Of a stretch of 7,074 bases of DNA, positions 1 to 5,165 are shown in pieces. The stretch lies in contig CANQHK010000062.1 in the NCBI GenBank assembly GCA_947623645.1, forward strand, positions 1-7,074. The letters are read 5' to 3'. The translations under genes were made by a program, and so were the position numbers. The notes under the pieces are model-generated. The model did not search any database. It saw nothing but the letters and a program-made list of their open reading frames with translations, and was not told the DNA's origin. Each line of letters begins with the position of its first letter. Within the stretch, counting starts at the first letter, position 1. The stretch is from an uncultured Bacilli bacterium (lineage in GTDB: Bacteria; Bacillota_I; Bacilli_A; RF39; UBA660).

Positions 1-27
1 GACAACTGTATATAAACTGTATATAAT
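1..27 (+). promoter_or_regulatory. Sigma-A-type promoter of the GntR-ABC operon (5' edge cut)
   Basis: A perfect TATAAT -10 lies at 22-27. GACA at 1-4 fits the last four bases of a TTGACA -35 whose first two bases would lie before the window, and the spacer is then exactly 17 bp (5-21). The purine-rich ribosome site AGAGGTG (41-47) and the ATG at 52 follow closely, so the leader is very short. The -35 is inferred, because its first two bases cannot be seen. Confidence 0.75.
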
Positions 28-38
28 AGTTATATACA
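5..38. promoter_or_regulatory. Probable GntR operator: direct repeats plus palindrome over the -10
   Basis: ACTGTATATAA occurs twice in exact tandem (5-15 and 16-26). The second copy forms a perfect inverted repeat with the bases that follow: TGTATATAA (18-26), TAG spacer, TTATATACA (30-38). The palindrome covers the -10 box, and the first repeat lies in the promoter spacer. YtrA-type GntR regulators commonly repress their own operon through AT-rich palindromes of this kind. Binding by the product of the first gene is therefore inferred; the repeat structure is directly visible. Confidence 0.7.
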
Positions 39-51
39 AAAGAGGTGAACT

Positions 52-429
52 ATGGAAATTATAATCAGTAATTCAAATGGTGTTCCTATCTATGAACAAA
101 TTAAAGAACAGATAAAAATTCAGATTGTTTCCAATGAATTAAAAGAGGATGAATTACTACCTTCTATCAGAACTTTAGCAAGAGATTTGAGGTGCAGTGT
201 CATAACGACGAAAAATGCTTATGAAGAATTAGTAAAAGAGGGATATATAAAAAATGTTCCCTCGAAAGGTTTCTATGTTGCGAAAATCAATAAAGATATT
301 GCTTTAGAAGAACAAATGAATAAAATTGAGGAATTCTTGGATCAAGCAATTCAAATTGCAAAAATGAATAATATTTCTAAAAAAACAATTCATGAAATGA
401 TCGATATATTCTATGAGGAGGAAAAATAA
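52..429 (+). CDS. GntR family transcriptional regulator, YtrA-type (short)
   Basis: At 125 aa this is the length expected of the YtrA subfamily of GntR regulators: an N-terminal winged helix-turn-helix with only a short C-terminal helical tail and no large ligand-binding domain. The DNA-binding region spans about residues 10-77. It contains the family pattern PIYEQIKEQI (12-21), LLPSIRTLARDL (35-46) and the wing ending in KGFYV. Residues 80-125 are charged and helical and probably mediate dimerisation. The start is supported by AGAGGTG four bases upstream. The next gene begins two bases after the stop codon, so it heads an operon with an ABC ATPase and a permease, the classic arrangement for this subfamily (for example ytr in Bacillus and pmtR in staphylococci). 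It probably represses the operon from the palindrome over the promoter. The inducer is unknown; relatives respond to cell-wall antibiotics or amphipathic peptides. Confidence 0.93.
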   Translation: MEIIISNSNGVPIYEQIKEQIKIQIVSNELKEDELLPSIRTLARDLRCSVITTKNAYEELVKEGYIKNVPSKGFYVAKINKDIALEEQMNKIEEFLDQAIQIAKMNNISKKTIHEMIDIFYEEEK

Positions 430-431
430 AA

Positions 432-1289
432 ATGGAAAATGTTTTAGAAGTTGCAAACTTATCTAAAAAGTATGATAATTTTGAATTAAAAAATGTAACT
501 TTTCAGTTGCCAAAAGGTACAATCATGGGATTCATCGGAGAAAATGGCGCTGGAAAAACAACCACGATTAAGGCAATTTTAGATATCATCAAAAATTATA
601 GTGGAGATATTCGAATTTTTGGTTTGAATCAACATGAAGATGAGAAAAAAATAAAAGAAGATATCGGAGTCGTCTTAGATGATATGTTTTTTCCAGAAAT
701 TCTTACTCCCAATGACATTCATAATTTTATGAAGAGTATTTATAAAAATTGGGATACAAAAATGTTTTATGATTATTTAAAAGAATTTTCTTTATTACCG
801 AATAAGCAAATTAAAACCTTTTCTAAAGGAATGCGAAAAAAATTAGAAATTGCAACAGCTATATCGCATCATCCAAAACTTTTAATTTTCGATGAACCAA
901 CATCAGGACTTGATCCGGTTGCTCGCAGCGAAGTAATCGACATTTTTCAAAAATTATTAGAAAACGATGATTGTTCGATTTTATTATCGAGTCATATTAC
1001 AGCAGATTTAGAACATATTGCGGATTATATAACCTTTATTAACAACGGAGAAATTCTCTTATCGAAGCCGACGAATGAGTTATTAGAACAATATGGTATT
1101 GCAAAATGTACAGAAAAAGAATTTCAAAAGATGAGTAAAAAAGATTATCTTAAATATCGTAAAACAAAATATGAATATGAAGTATTAGTTGAAAATAAAA
1201 AAGAATTTAAAGAAAAATATAATATTTCTGTAATTGATAAAATGACTTTAGATGACCTTATGGTTTTAATGATTAAGGGGGAAGAATAA
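432..1289 (+). CDS. ABC transporter ATP-binding protein
   Basis: A 285-aa cytoplasmic ATPase subunit that would drive the permease encoded next to it. Visible motifs are Walker A GENGAGKT (36-43), a degenerate ABC signature FSKGM (130-134), Walker B LLIFDEP (150-156) with Asp154 and catalytic Glu155, D-loop SGLD (158-161) and switch histidine His188 in LLSSHIT. The Q-loop position reads GVVLDDMFFPEILTP, with Asp where many ABC ATPases have Gln; from memory, this variant is common in YtrB/BcrA-like exporter ATPases. Residues from about 215 on form a poorly conserved C-terminal extension. AGGAGG (416-421), inside the end of the GntR gene, is the ribosome site with a 10-base spacing. The stop codon overlaps the permease start by one base (TAATG), indicating translational coupling. 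The substrate cannot be told from sequence; export of, or resistance to, peptides, lantibiotics or other amphiphiles is the family precedent. Confidence 0.95.
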   Translation: MENVLEVANLSKKYDNFELKNVTFQLPKGTIMGFIGENGAGKTTTIKAILDIIKNYSGDIRIFGLNQHEDEKKIKEDIGVVLDDMFFPEILTPNDIHNFMKSIYKNWDTKMFYDYLKEFSLLPNKQIKTFSKGMRKKLEIATAISHHPKLLIFDEPTSGLDPVARSEVIDIFQKLLENDDCSILLSSHITADLEHIADYITFINNGEILLSKPTNELLEQYGIAKCTEKEFQKMSKKDYLKYRKTKYEYEVLVENKKEFKEKYNISVIDKMTLDDLMVLMIKGEE

Positions 1290-1921
1290 TGATTGGATTT
1301 ATTAAAAAAGATTTAGCAATGATTAAGAGTAATTTTAAATTGTTAGGAGTGTTCCTCATCATCGCTGTTTTCATGGAATTTTTTGGAGAAATGGATATGT
1401 CTTTTATATTACCGTTTATGAGTGTTATGATTATGATTTCAACTTTTAGTTATGATTCTTATAATAAGTGGGATGCCTATTCTATTTCGTTACCGGATGG
1501 AAGAAAAAATAGTGTACGGGCAAAATATGTAGCAACTATCCTTATGATATTGAGTATCTCTATTCTTAGTATTGTTTTATCTTTCCTTGTTTCTTATATA
1601 AATACCAAAACGATTAACTATGAAGAAACTTTGGTTTCAATGTTCGGAACAATATTTGGAACTTTGCTTGTTTTATCCCTAATGTATCCAATTATTTATA
1701 AATTTGGATTAGAAGTTGCAAGAATTGGTATTGTGGCGATTATCTTTGGAATTGTCATTCTATTTGGTTTTCTTGCTCAATATATAGACTTATCTTTTAT
1801 TTTGAAATCTCTATCTTTTTTAGAAGATTATTCTATTCTAATTTTAATTATTGTATCGATTGCTATGGTATATATTTCTTACAAAATATCCGAAAGAATA
1901 TTTCTAGAAAAGGAATTTTAG
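1289..1921 (+). CDS. ABC-2 type transporter permease
   Basis: A 210-aa hydrophobic protein with about six membrane segments (roughly residues 17-33, 38-54, 82-104, 116-138, 145-165 and 180-200). After the second segment it carries FSYDSYNKWDAYSISLPDGR (53-72), followed by VRAKY. This matches the D-x-x-x-K-W-x-x-Y-x-x-S-L-P-x-x-R pattern typical of the ABC-2 permease family found beside YtrA-like regulators (ABC2_membrane_5-like). A purine-rich site, AAGGGGGA, precedes the start, and the ATG overlaps the ATPase stop codon by one base. With the ATPase it should form a homodimeric, four-domain exporter in the cytoplasmic membrane. No second permease or extracellular sensor domain is present, so this is the minimal regulator-ATPase-permease module. 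The substrate is unknown. Confidence 0.9.
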   Translation: MIGFIKKDLAMIKSNFKLLGVFLIIAVFMEFFGEMDMSFILPFMSVMIMISTFSYDSYNKWDAYSISLPDGRKNSVRAKYVATILMILSISILSIVLSFLVSYINTKTINYEETLVSMFGTIFGTLLVLSLMYPIIYKFGLEVARIGIVAIIFGIVILFGFLAQYIDLSFILKSLSFLEDYSILILIIVSIAMVYISYKISERIFLEKEF

Positions 1922-1963
1922 ATTTTATTTATTTACCTTTTATTCTAAAATGTTTTGGTCAAT

Positions 1964-2007
1964 TTTTTAGAAAGAGCGAATCCGAAAGCGTGTGATTTGC
2001 TTTTTTT
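1964..2007 (+). terminator. Rho-independent terminator of the GntR-ABC operon
   Basis: The stem is GCGAATC (1976-1982) with GATTTGC (1994-2000), seven pairs including one G-U, around an 11-base loop. Seven T residues follow (2001-2007). A-rich bases before the stem can pair with the T-run and extend the helix. It lies about 50 bases after the permease stop codon and separates the operon from bsh. Confidence 0.82.
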
Positions 2008-2041
2008 AGTTTGTAAAGTCTTGAAAAGAAAAAGTCGTTTT

Positions 2042-2059
2042 TATAGAATAAATTCTATA
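2042..2059. promoter_or_regulatory. 8-2-8 palindrome covering the bsh -35 region
   Basis: TATAGAAT (2042-2049), AA, ATTCTATA (2052-2059) is a perfect inverted repeat with 8-bp arms. It occupies the -35 and upstream spacer of the bsh promoter, where a repressor or activator dimer would act. No regulator gene sits beside bsh. In AT-rich DNA a chance palindrome is possible, so the regulatory role is only inferred. Confidence 0.4.
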
Positions 2060-2063
2060 TTTT

Positions 2064-2072
2064 TGGTATAAT
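2064..2072 (+). promoter_or_regulatory. Extended -10 promoter of bsh
   Basis: TGGTATAAT combines a perfect TATAAT (2067-2072) with the TGn extension (2064-2066). At a 17-bp spacing the -35 would be TAGAAT (2044-2049) or a near neighbour, a weak match, which is usual for extended -10 promoters. It stands about 20 bases upstream of the ribosome site and downstream of the preceding operon's terminator, so bsh should be transcribed on its own. Confidence 0.75.
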
Positions 2073-2089
2073 AGTATTCATCAAAAGAA

Positions 2090-2095
2090 AAGGAG
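2090..2095 (+). promoter_or_regulatory. Ribosome binding site that fixes the bsh start at 2104
   Basis: AAGGAG ends 8 bases before the ATG at 2104 but only 2 bases before the upstream in-frame ATG at 2098. Spacing therefore favours 2104. That start also places the catalytic cysteine directly after the initiator methionine, as the enzyme's autoprocessing requires. Confidence 0.8.
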
Positions 2096-2103
2096 AAATG
2101 AAA

Positions 2104-3078
2104 ATGTGTACAGCAATTACTTATAATACAAAAAATCATTATTTTGGAAGGAATTTAGATTTGGAATATTCTTATAAAGAAACCGTTACGATAACCCCTA
2201 GAAATTATGAATTTCAATTTCGAAAGGTAGATCCTATAAAAAAACATTATGCTCTGATAGGAATGGCTTATGTAAACAATAATTTTCCACTATATTATGA
2301 TGCCATTAACGAAAAAGGTCTTGGAATGGCAGGACTAAATTTTCCAGGGAATGCTTACTATCATGAACTTCATCCAGAAAAAAAGAATATTGCTCCTTTT
2401 GAATTTATTCCTTATATTTTATCCCAATGTTCTACGATTTTGGAAGTGAAGAATCTCTTGAAAGATATCAATTTAGCACAAATTAATTTTAGCAACGATT
2501 TACCTACATCCCCTCTTCATTGGATTATTGCCGATAAAGAACAATCGATTACTGTTGAAAGCGTTAAAGATGGTCTAAAAATTTATGATAATCCAGTGGG
2601 AGTTTTAACCAATAATCCAACTTTTGATATGCAGTTGTTTAATTTAAATAATTATATGGGCTTATCTATTGAAAAACCAGAAAATCATTTTTGTAAAAAT
2701 TTAAATTTAGAAACGTATAGTAGGGGAATGGGAGCCATTGGTTTGCCAGGAGATTTATCTTCTGCCTCTCGATTTGTAAAAGCAACATTTACGAAAATGA
2801 ATTCTAAAAGTGGAGACTTAGAATCTGAAAGCATCAGTCAATTCTTTCATATTTTAGAGTCTGTTTATCAACAAAGAGGATGTGTTCACATGGGGAATAA
2901 CGAATATGAAATTACGATTTATAGTTCTTGCTGTAATATGGATAAAGGAATCTACTATTATACAACTTATGAAAATAGTCAAATTACAGGGGTGGATATG
3001 AATAAAGAAAACTTAGAGGATAGTCAATTAGTAAGTTATGATTTGATTAAAGGTCAACAAATATTGATGCAAAATTAA
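2104..3078 (+). CDS. bsh: Bile salt hydrolase (choloylglycine hydrolase)
   Basis: A 324-aa Ntn-hydrolase of the choloylglycine hydrolase / penicillin V acylase family, predicted to cleave the amide bond of glycine- or taurine-conjugated bile salts in the cytoplasm (EC 3.5.1.24). The mature enzyme needs an N-terminal cysteine. Starting at 2104 gives Met-Cys-Thr-Ala, so removing Met exposes catalytic Cys2. Other active-site residues are visible at their usual places: Arg16 and Asp19 in GRNLDL, Asn79 in GMAGLNFPGN (73-82), Asn170/Asn171 in LTNNP, and Arg223 in SASRFVKATF. The segments FEFIPYILSQC, FFHILESV and YYYTTYEN also closely recall lactobacillar and enterococcal bile salt hydrolases, and GLNFPGN favours this activity over penicillin V acylase. 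The length is normal and there is no signal peptide. An in-frame ATG two codons upstream (2098) would bury the cysteine and is badly spaced from the ribosome site. The gene appears monocistronic, but no clear terminator follows it. Glycine versus taurine preference cannot be judged. Confidence 0.95.
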   Translation: MCTAITYNTKNHYFGRNLDLEYSYKETVTITPRNYEFQFRKVDPIKKHYALIGMAYVNNNFPLYYDAINEKGLGMAGLNFPGNAYYHELHPEKKNIAPFEFIPYILSQCSTILEVKNLLKDINLAQINFSNDLPTSPLHWIIADKEQSITVESVKDGLKIYDNPVGVLTNNPTFDMQLFNLNNYMGLSIEKPENHFCKNLNLETYSRGMGAIGLPGDLSSASRFVKATFTKMNSKSGDLESESISQFFHILESVYQQRGCVHMGNNEYEITIYSSCCNMDKGIYYYTTYENSQITGVDMNKENLEDSQLVSYDLIKGQQILMQN

Positions 3079-3112
3079 GTTTCTAAAACAATTTCATTCC
3101 ATTTAAATTTCC

Positions 3113-3142
3113 TTACAATCCCACCTCTATTTGTTTTATAAA
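3113..3142 (+). promoter_or_regulatory. Possible promoter of the TtcA-like gene
   Basis: TTACAA (3113-3118) and TATAAA (3137-3142) are separated by 18 bp. An overlapping alternative is TTGTTT (3131-3136) with GATAAT (3154-3159) at 17 bp. Both are moderate matches in AT-rich sequence. Some promoter, or read-through from bsh, is needed here because no terminator was found between the two genes. Confidence 0.4.
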
Positions 3143-3188
3143 AAATGAAAAAAGATAATAGACAAAATAATAAAGGAGTTTCAACAGA

Positions 3189-4016
3189 ATGGAAAAATAT
3201 CAAGAAATTGAAAGAAGTATTATTAAAAAATATCGAAAAGATATTTGGAGTAAATTTGTAAAAGCTGTACAAGATTATCAATTGATTCAAGAAAACGATC
3301 ACATTATGGTCTGCATCAGTGGAGGAAAAGATTCATTTTTACTAGCAAAATGTATTCAAGAATTAGAACGACATGGGAAATTTAAATTTTATGCTCATTA
3401 TGTAGTAATGGATCCGGGATATAGTGATTATAATCGTAATTTTATTTTAGAAAATGCGAAAATCTTGAATATTCCTATAGAAATGTTTCAAAGTGATATC
3501 TTTGATGTCGTAGAAAGTGTTTCATCAAAAAGTCCATGTTACTTATGCGCTCGTATGCGAAGGGGATATTTATATAGTAAGGCCCAAGAATTAGGATGTA
3601 ATAAAATTGCCTTAGGACATCACTTTGATGATGTGATTGAAACAACTTTACTTTCTATGTTTTATGGTTCTGAGATTAAGACGATGATGCCTAAATTACA
3701 CAGTGATCATTTTCCTGGATTAGAATTAATTAGACCCCTTTATTTGGTAAAAGAAGAAGATATTATTTCGTGGAGTAAAACCAATGAATTAACATTTCTT
3801 AATTGTGCATGTAAATTTACAGAAAATTGTGCTTTAACGAATGATGGTACTAGTAAAAGAAATGAAATGAAAGAACTTATTAAAAATTTGCGAAAGACTC
3901 ATAAAAATATTGATCATAATATTTTTAAAGCATTAGATAATGTTAATTTGAATTGCGTTTTAGGATTCAAGAAAAACGGAAAATATAAAAGTTTTTTAGA
4001 TGATTATGAAAAATAA
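3189..4016 (+). CDS. ttcA: TtcA-like PP-loop ATPase, probable tRNA thiolation enzyme
   Basis: A 275-aa cytoplasmic protein of the TtcA/TtuA group of adenine-nucleotide alpha hydrolases. These enzymes adenylate a tRNA base and replace its oxygen with sulfur; E. coli TtcA makes 2-thiocytidine at position 32. The PP-loop is SGGKDS (44-49). The CxxC pair is Cys117/Cys120 in PCYLCARMRRGYLY, followed by GHHFDDVIETTLLSMFYG (143-160), the segment conserved across TtcA-like proteins. A further group, Cys206, Cys208 and Cys214, lies in the C-terminal third, where TtcA has its third iron-sulfur ligand. The CxxC plus one of these can supply the three ligands of a [4Fe-4S] cluster. AAAGGAG ends 10 bases before the ATG. 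It is a single gene with its own possible promoter and a strong terminator. Family membership is secure, but the exact tRNA position and base are not, since close TtcA paralogues in Gram-positive bacteria are little characterised. Confidence 0.82.
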   Translation: MEKYQEIERSIIKKYRKDIWSKFVKAVQDYQLIQENDHIMVCISGGKDSFLLAKCIQELERHGKFKFYAHYVVMDPGYSDYNRNFILENAKILNIPIEMFQSDIFDVVESVSSKSPCYLCARMRRGYLYSKAQELGCNKIALGHHFDDVIETTLLSMFYGSEIKTMMPKLHSDHFPGLELIRPLYLVKEEDIISWSKTNELTFLNCACKFTENCALTNDGTSKRNEMKELIKNLRKTHKNIDHNIFKALDNVNLNCVLGFKKNGKYKSFLDDYEK

Positions 4017-4067
4017 GAAGCTGAAATTTCTATGACTTCGATGAATTATAAAATTGAATATCATATG

Positions 4068-4095
4068 AAAAATACCAACGTTTATTGGTATTTTT
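4068..4095. terminator. Bidirectional rho-independent terminator between convergent genes
   Basis: AAAAATACCAA (4068-4078) and TTGGTATTTTT (4085-4095) form a perfect 11-bp stem around a six-base loop. The A-run on one arm and T-run on the other give a U-tract in either direction. It ends the TtcA-like transcript on the plus strand and the collagen-like transcript on the minus strand. On the minus strand the hairpin begins within the stop codon of the collagen-like gene (4094-4096), so coding sequence and terminator overlap. Confidence 0.88.
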
Positions 4096-4594
4096 AATTT
4101 AACTTTTTTACAATCAGAGAGGTATTGGTTCCACTTCCTAAAGTGACTCCTAAGGAAACTAAAGCAGAGATAGCCATATCAATGACGGTACCTGCGGATA
4201 AAGATACAAGGGCACTACCACTATAAGTAGAACTTGTTCCGACAGTTAATACTCTAGAAATTACAGTTTGGGGAATATTTGTTCCATTTGCTCGAACTGC
4301 AATTGTAACGGTTGTTCCTAGAGTAACTGATAGATTGGAAAAATAAGTAATTTCATAAACTCCTGTTTCTCGAATTGTAATACTATTATCCACATTGTAG
4401 CTAGCATTTAAACTTGGCATATTATTGGTTAAAGGAATTTGGGTCGGAGTGGCTAATCCTAAAGAAATATTTCCTCCGGTATTATTGTATCTACCACCAT
4501 AAGCAGATAGACCATTGGCAGGACCTGTCGGTCCAATTGGCCCCGTTGGACCTTGGGGGATTGTAAAGTTTAAAAGATAACTGGAATTATTCAT
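4094..4594 (-). CDS. Collagen-like protein with C-terminal head domain (possibly the 3' part of a split gene)
   Basis: This 166-aa frame has three parts. Residues 1-14 resemble the start of the neighbouring upstream frame (MNNSSYLLNFTIPQ against MNNASNYVLDFVIPQ). Residues 15-26 form a very short Gly-X-Y stalk (GPTGPIGPTGPA). Residues 28-166 form a beta-rich domain beginning AYGGRYNNTG and including ETGVYEITYFSNLS (77-90) and SLSAGTVIDMAI (131-142). This tail resembles the C1q/TNF-like trimerising heads of BclA-type collagen-like glycoproteins. No convincing ribosome site precedes the ATG: the nearest purine run, AAGG, ends about 15 bases upstream. Translation probably depends on the upstream frame, whose stop codon is only five bases before this ATG. 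Alternatively this is the downstream half of one gene broken by a one-base shift, since its frame stays open upstream of the ATG. There is no signal peptide or sorting motif. The role is unknown; surface or spore-coat filament is the family precedent. Confidence 0.8.
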   Translation of the reverse strand: MNNSSYLLNFTIPQGPTGPIGPTGPANGLSAYGGRYNNTGGNISLGLATPTQIPLTNNMPSLNASYNVDNSITIRETGVYEITYFSNLSVTLGTTVTIAVRANGTNIPQTVISRVLTVGTSSTYSGSALVSLSAGTVIDMAISALVSLGVTLGSGTNTSLIVKKLN

Positions 4595-4599
4595 AAGAT

Positions 4600-4959
4600 T
4601 TAAGTAGTACCTTGTGTAATGGTTACGCTTGCATTTGTTCCAGGAGCCCCTGTTGTAACGGTACCAATAGATAATCTTGGAGCGGGTCCTGTTATTCCAG
4701 TCGCACCGGTTGGTCCTTGTATTCCTTGTAACCCTTGAGGTCCTGTTATTCCTGTAGCACCTGTTGGTCCTTGTATTCCTTGTAATCCTTGCGGTCCTGT
4801 AGCTCCCGTTGGACCAGTTGGTCCTTGTATTCCCTGTAAGCCTTGAGGTCCTGTTATTCCGGTTGCACCTGTTGGTCCCTGTACACCTTGTAATCCTTGA
4901 GGCCCCGTTGGTCCTTGTGGAATGACAAAATCTAAAACATAATTGGATGCATTATTCAT
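4600..4959 (-). CDS. Collagen-like Gly-X-Y repeat protein (possibly the 5' part of a split gene)
   Basis: A 119-aa frame. Residues 1-15 are a short leader ending in FVIPQ. Residues 16-93 are 26 uninterrupted Gly-X-Y triplets, built mainly from four copies of an 18-residue unit GPQGLQGIQGPTGATGIT. Residues 94-119 (APRLSIGTVTTGAPGTNASV and TITQGTT) form a non-collagen linker, then a stop. Proline occurs only at X; Y is mostly Gln or Thr, as in bacterial collagens, where Thr may be glycosylated. AAAAGGAG (4971-4978) lies 11 bases before the ATG. The protein lacks a head domain, unusual for a collagen-like chain that must trimerise, and the next frame supplies one five bases later. It is therefore either the front half of a frameshifted gene or the first cistron of a coupled pair. 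GC is visibly higher than in neighbours, which Gly and Pro codons explain. Confidence 0.82.
   Translation of the reverse strand: MNNASNYVLDFVIPQGPTGPQGLQGVQGPTGATGITGPQGLQGIQGPTGPTGATGPQGLQGIQGPTGATGITGPQGLQGIQGPTGATGITGPAPRLSIGTVTTGAPGTNASVTITQGTT
4690..4905 (-). repeat. Four tandem 54-bp collagen-coding repeats
   Basis: Four consecutive 54-bp units encode an 18-aa, six-triplet block: protein residues 19-36, 37-54, 55-72 and 73-90. Units 1, 3 and 4 follow GPQGLQG(I/V)QGPTGATGIT; unit 2 ends GPTGPTGAT instead. The copies differ at many third codon positions while the protein stays nearly constant, so they are not a fresh duplication. Confidence 0.9.
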
Positions 4960-4987
4960 ATTTTAAACTTCTCCTTTTAAACTATTC

Positions 4988-4996
4988 TACTATATG
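4988..4996 (-). promoter_or_regulatory. Possible -10 element upstream of the collagen-like genes
   Basis: Read on the minus strand this is CATATAGTA. It fits CATANNNTA, the -10 of sigma-K promoters, and CATANANT, close to sigma-E, both mother-cell sporulation factors. It also contains TATAGT, a five-of-six match to a vegetative -10. No good -35 of any type stands 16-18 bases upstream. It lies 10 bases upstream of the ribosome site, so transcript start would be very close to it. The assignment is weak. Confidence 0.3.
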
Positions 4997-5124
4997 ATAT
5001 TTCTTTACGATTCATACTATTTTTATTTACATTAAAAAAAACAGATAAGGATTATGAAATAAAAGAATAAAAATGAATTTTTAAAATTGAAATGTTCTAT
5101 TTTCAAACAAAATTTTCTTTTCTG

Positions 5125-5133
5125 TGATACAAT
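5125..5133 (+). promoter_or_regulatory. Extended -10 promoter of the GDPD gene
   Basis: TGATACAAT holds TACAAT (5128-5133) with a TGn extension (5125-5127). No good -35 is visible at 17 bp (AAACAA at 5105-5110), but an extended -10 can compensate. It lies about 23 bases before the ribosome site and drives transcription away from the divergent collagen-like genes. Confidence 0.55.
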
Positions 5134-5155
5134 AGAAATAGAAAAATGAATTTGT

Positions 5156-5160
5156 GGTGA
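5156..5160 (+). promoter_or_regulatory. Ribosome binding site favouring the ATG at 5166
   Basis: GGTGA pairs with the 5' part of the anti-Shine-Dalgarno sequence and ends five bases before the ATG at 5166. An in-frame GTG at 5154 has no purine-rich site upstream and would place GGTGA inside the coding region, so 5166 is the preferred start. Confidence 0.6.
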
Positions 5161-5165
5161 GAGAG

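Noticed and set aside
3084..3138. TAAAACAA (3084-3091) and TTGTTTTA (3131-3138) inverted repeat after bsh
   Set aside because: The 39-base loop, AT-only pairing apart from one C-G pair, and the lack of a T-run make it a poor terminator. It also overlaps the likely promoter of the next gene.
3075..3302. Minus-strand frame of 75 codons
   Set aside because: It overlaps the start of the well-supported TtcA-like gene on the other strand, resembles no known protein, and is rich in residues expected from reading AT-rich coding sequence backwards.
4585..4610. Programmed -1 frameshift joining the collagen-like frames
   Set aside because: The junction reads ACT ACT TAA in the upstream frame. This offers no slippery X-XXY-YYZ heptamer, and slipping ACT to TAC would not keep pairing. 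A mutation or translational reinitiation is likelier.
4600..4959. Low-complexity repeats as a CRISPR array
   Set aside because: The 54-bp units are contiguous, in frame and encode Gly-X-Y triplets. There are no unique spacers.
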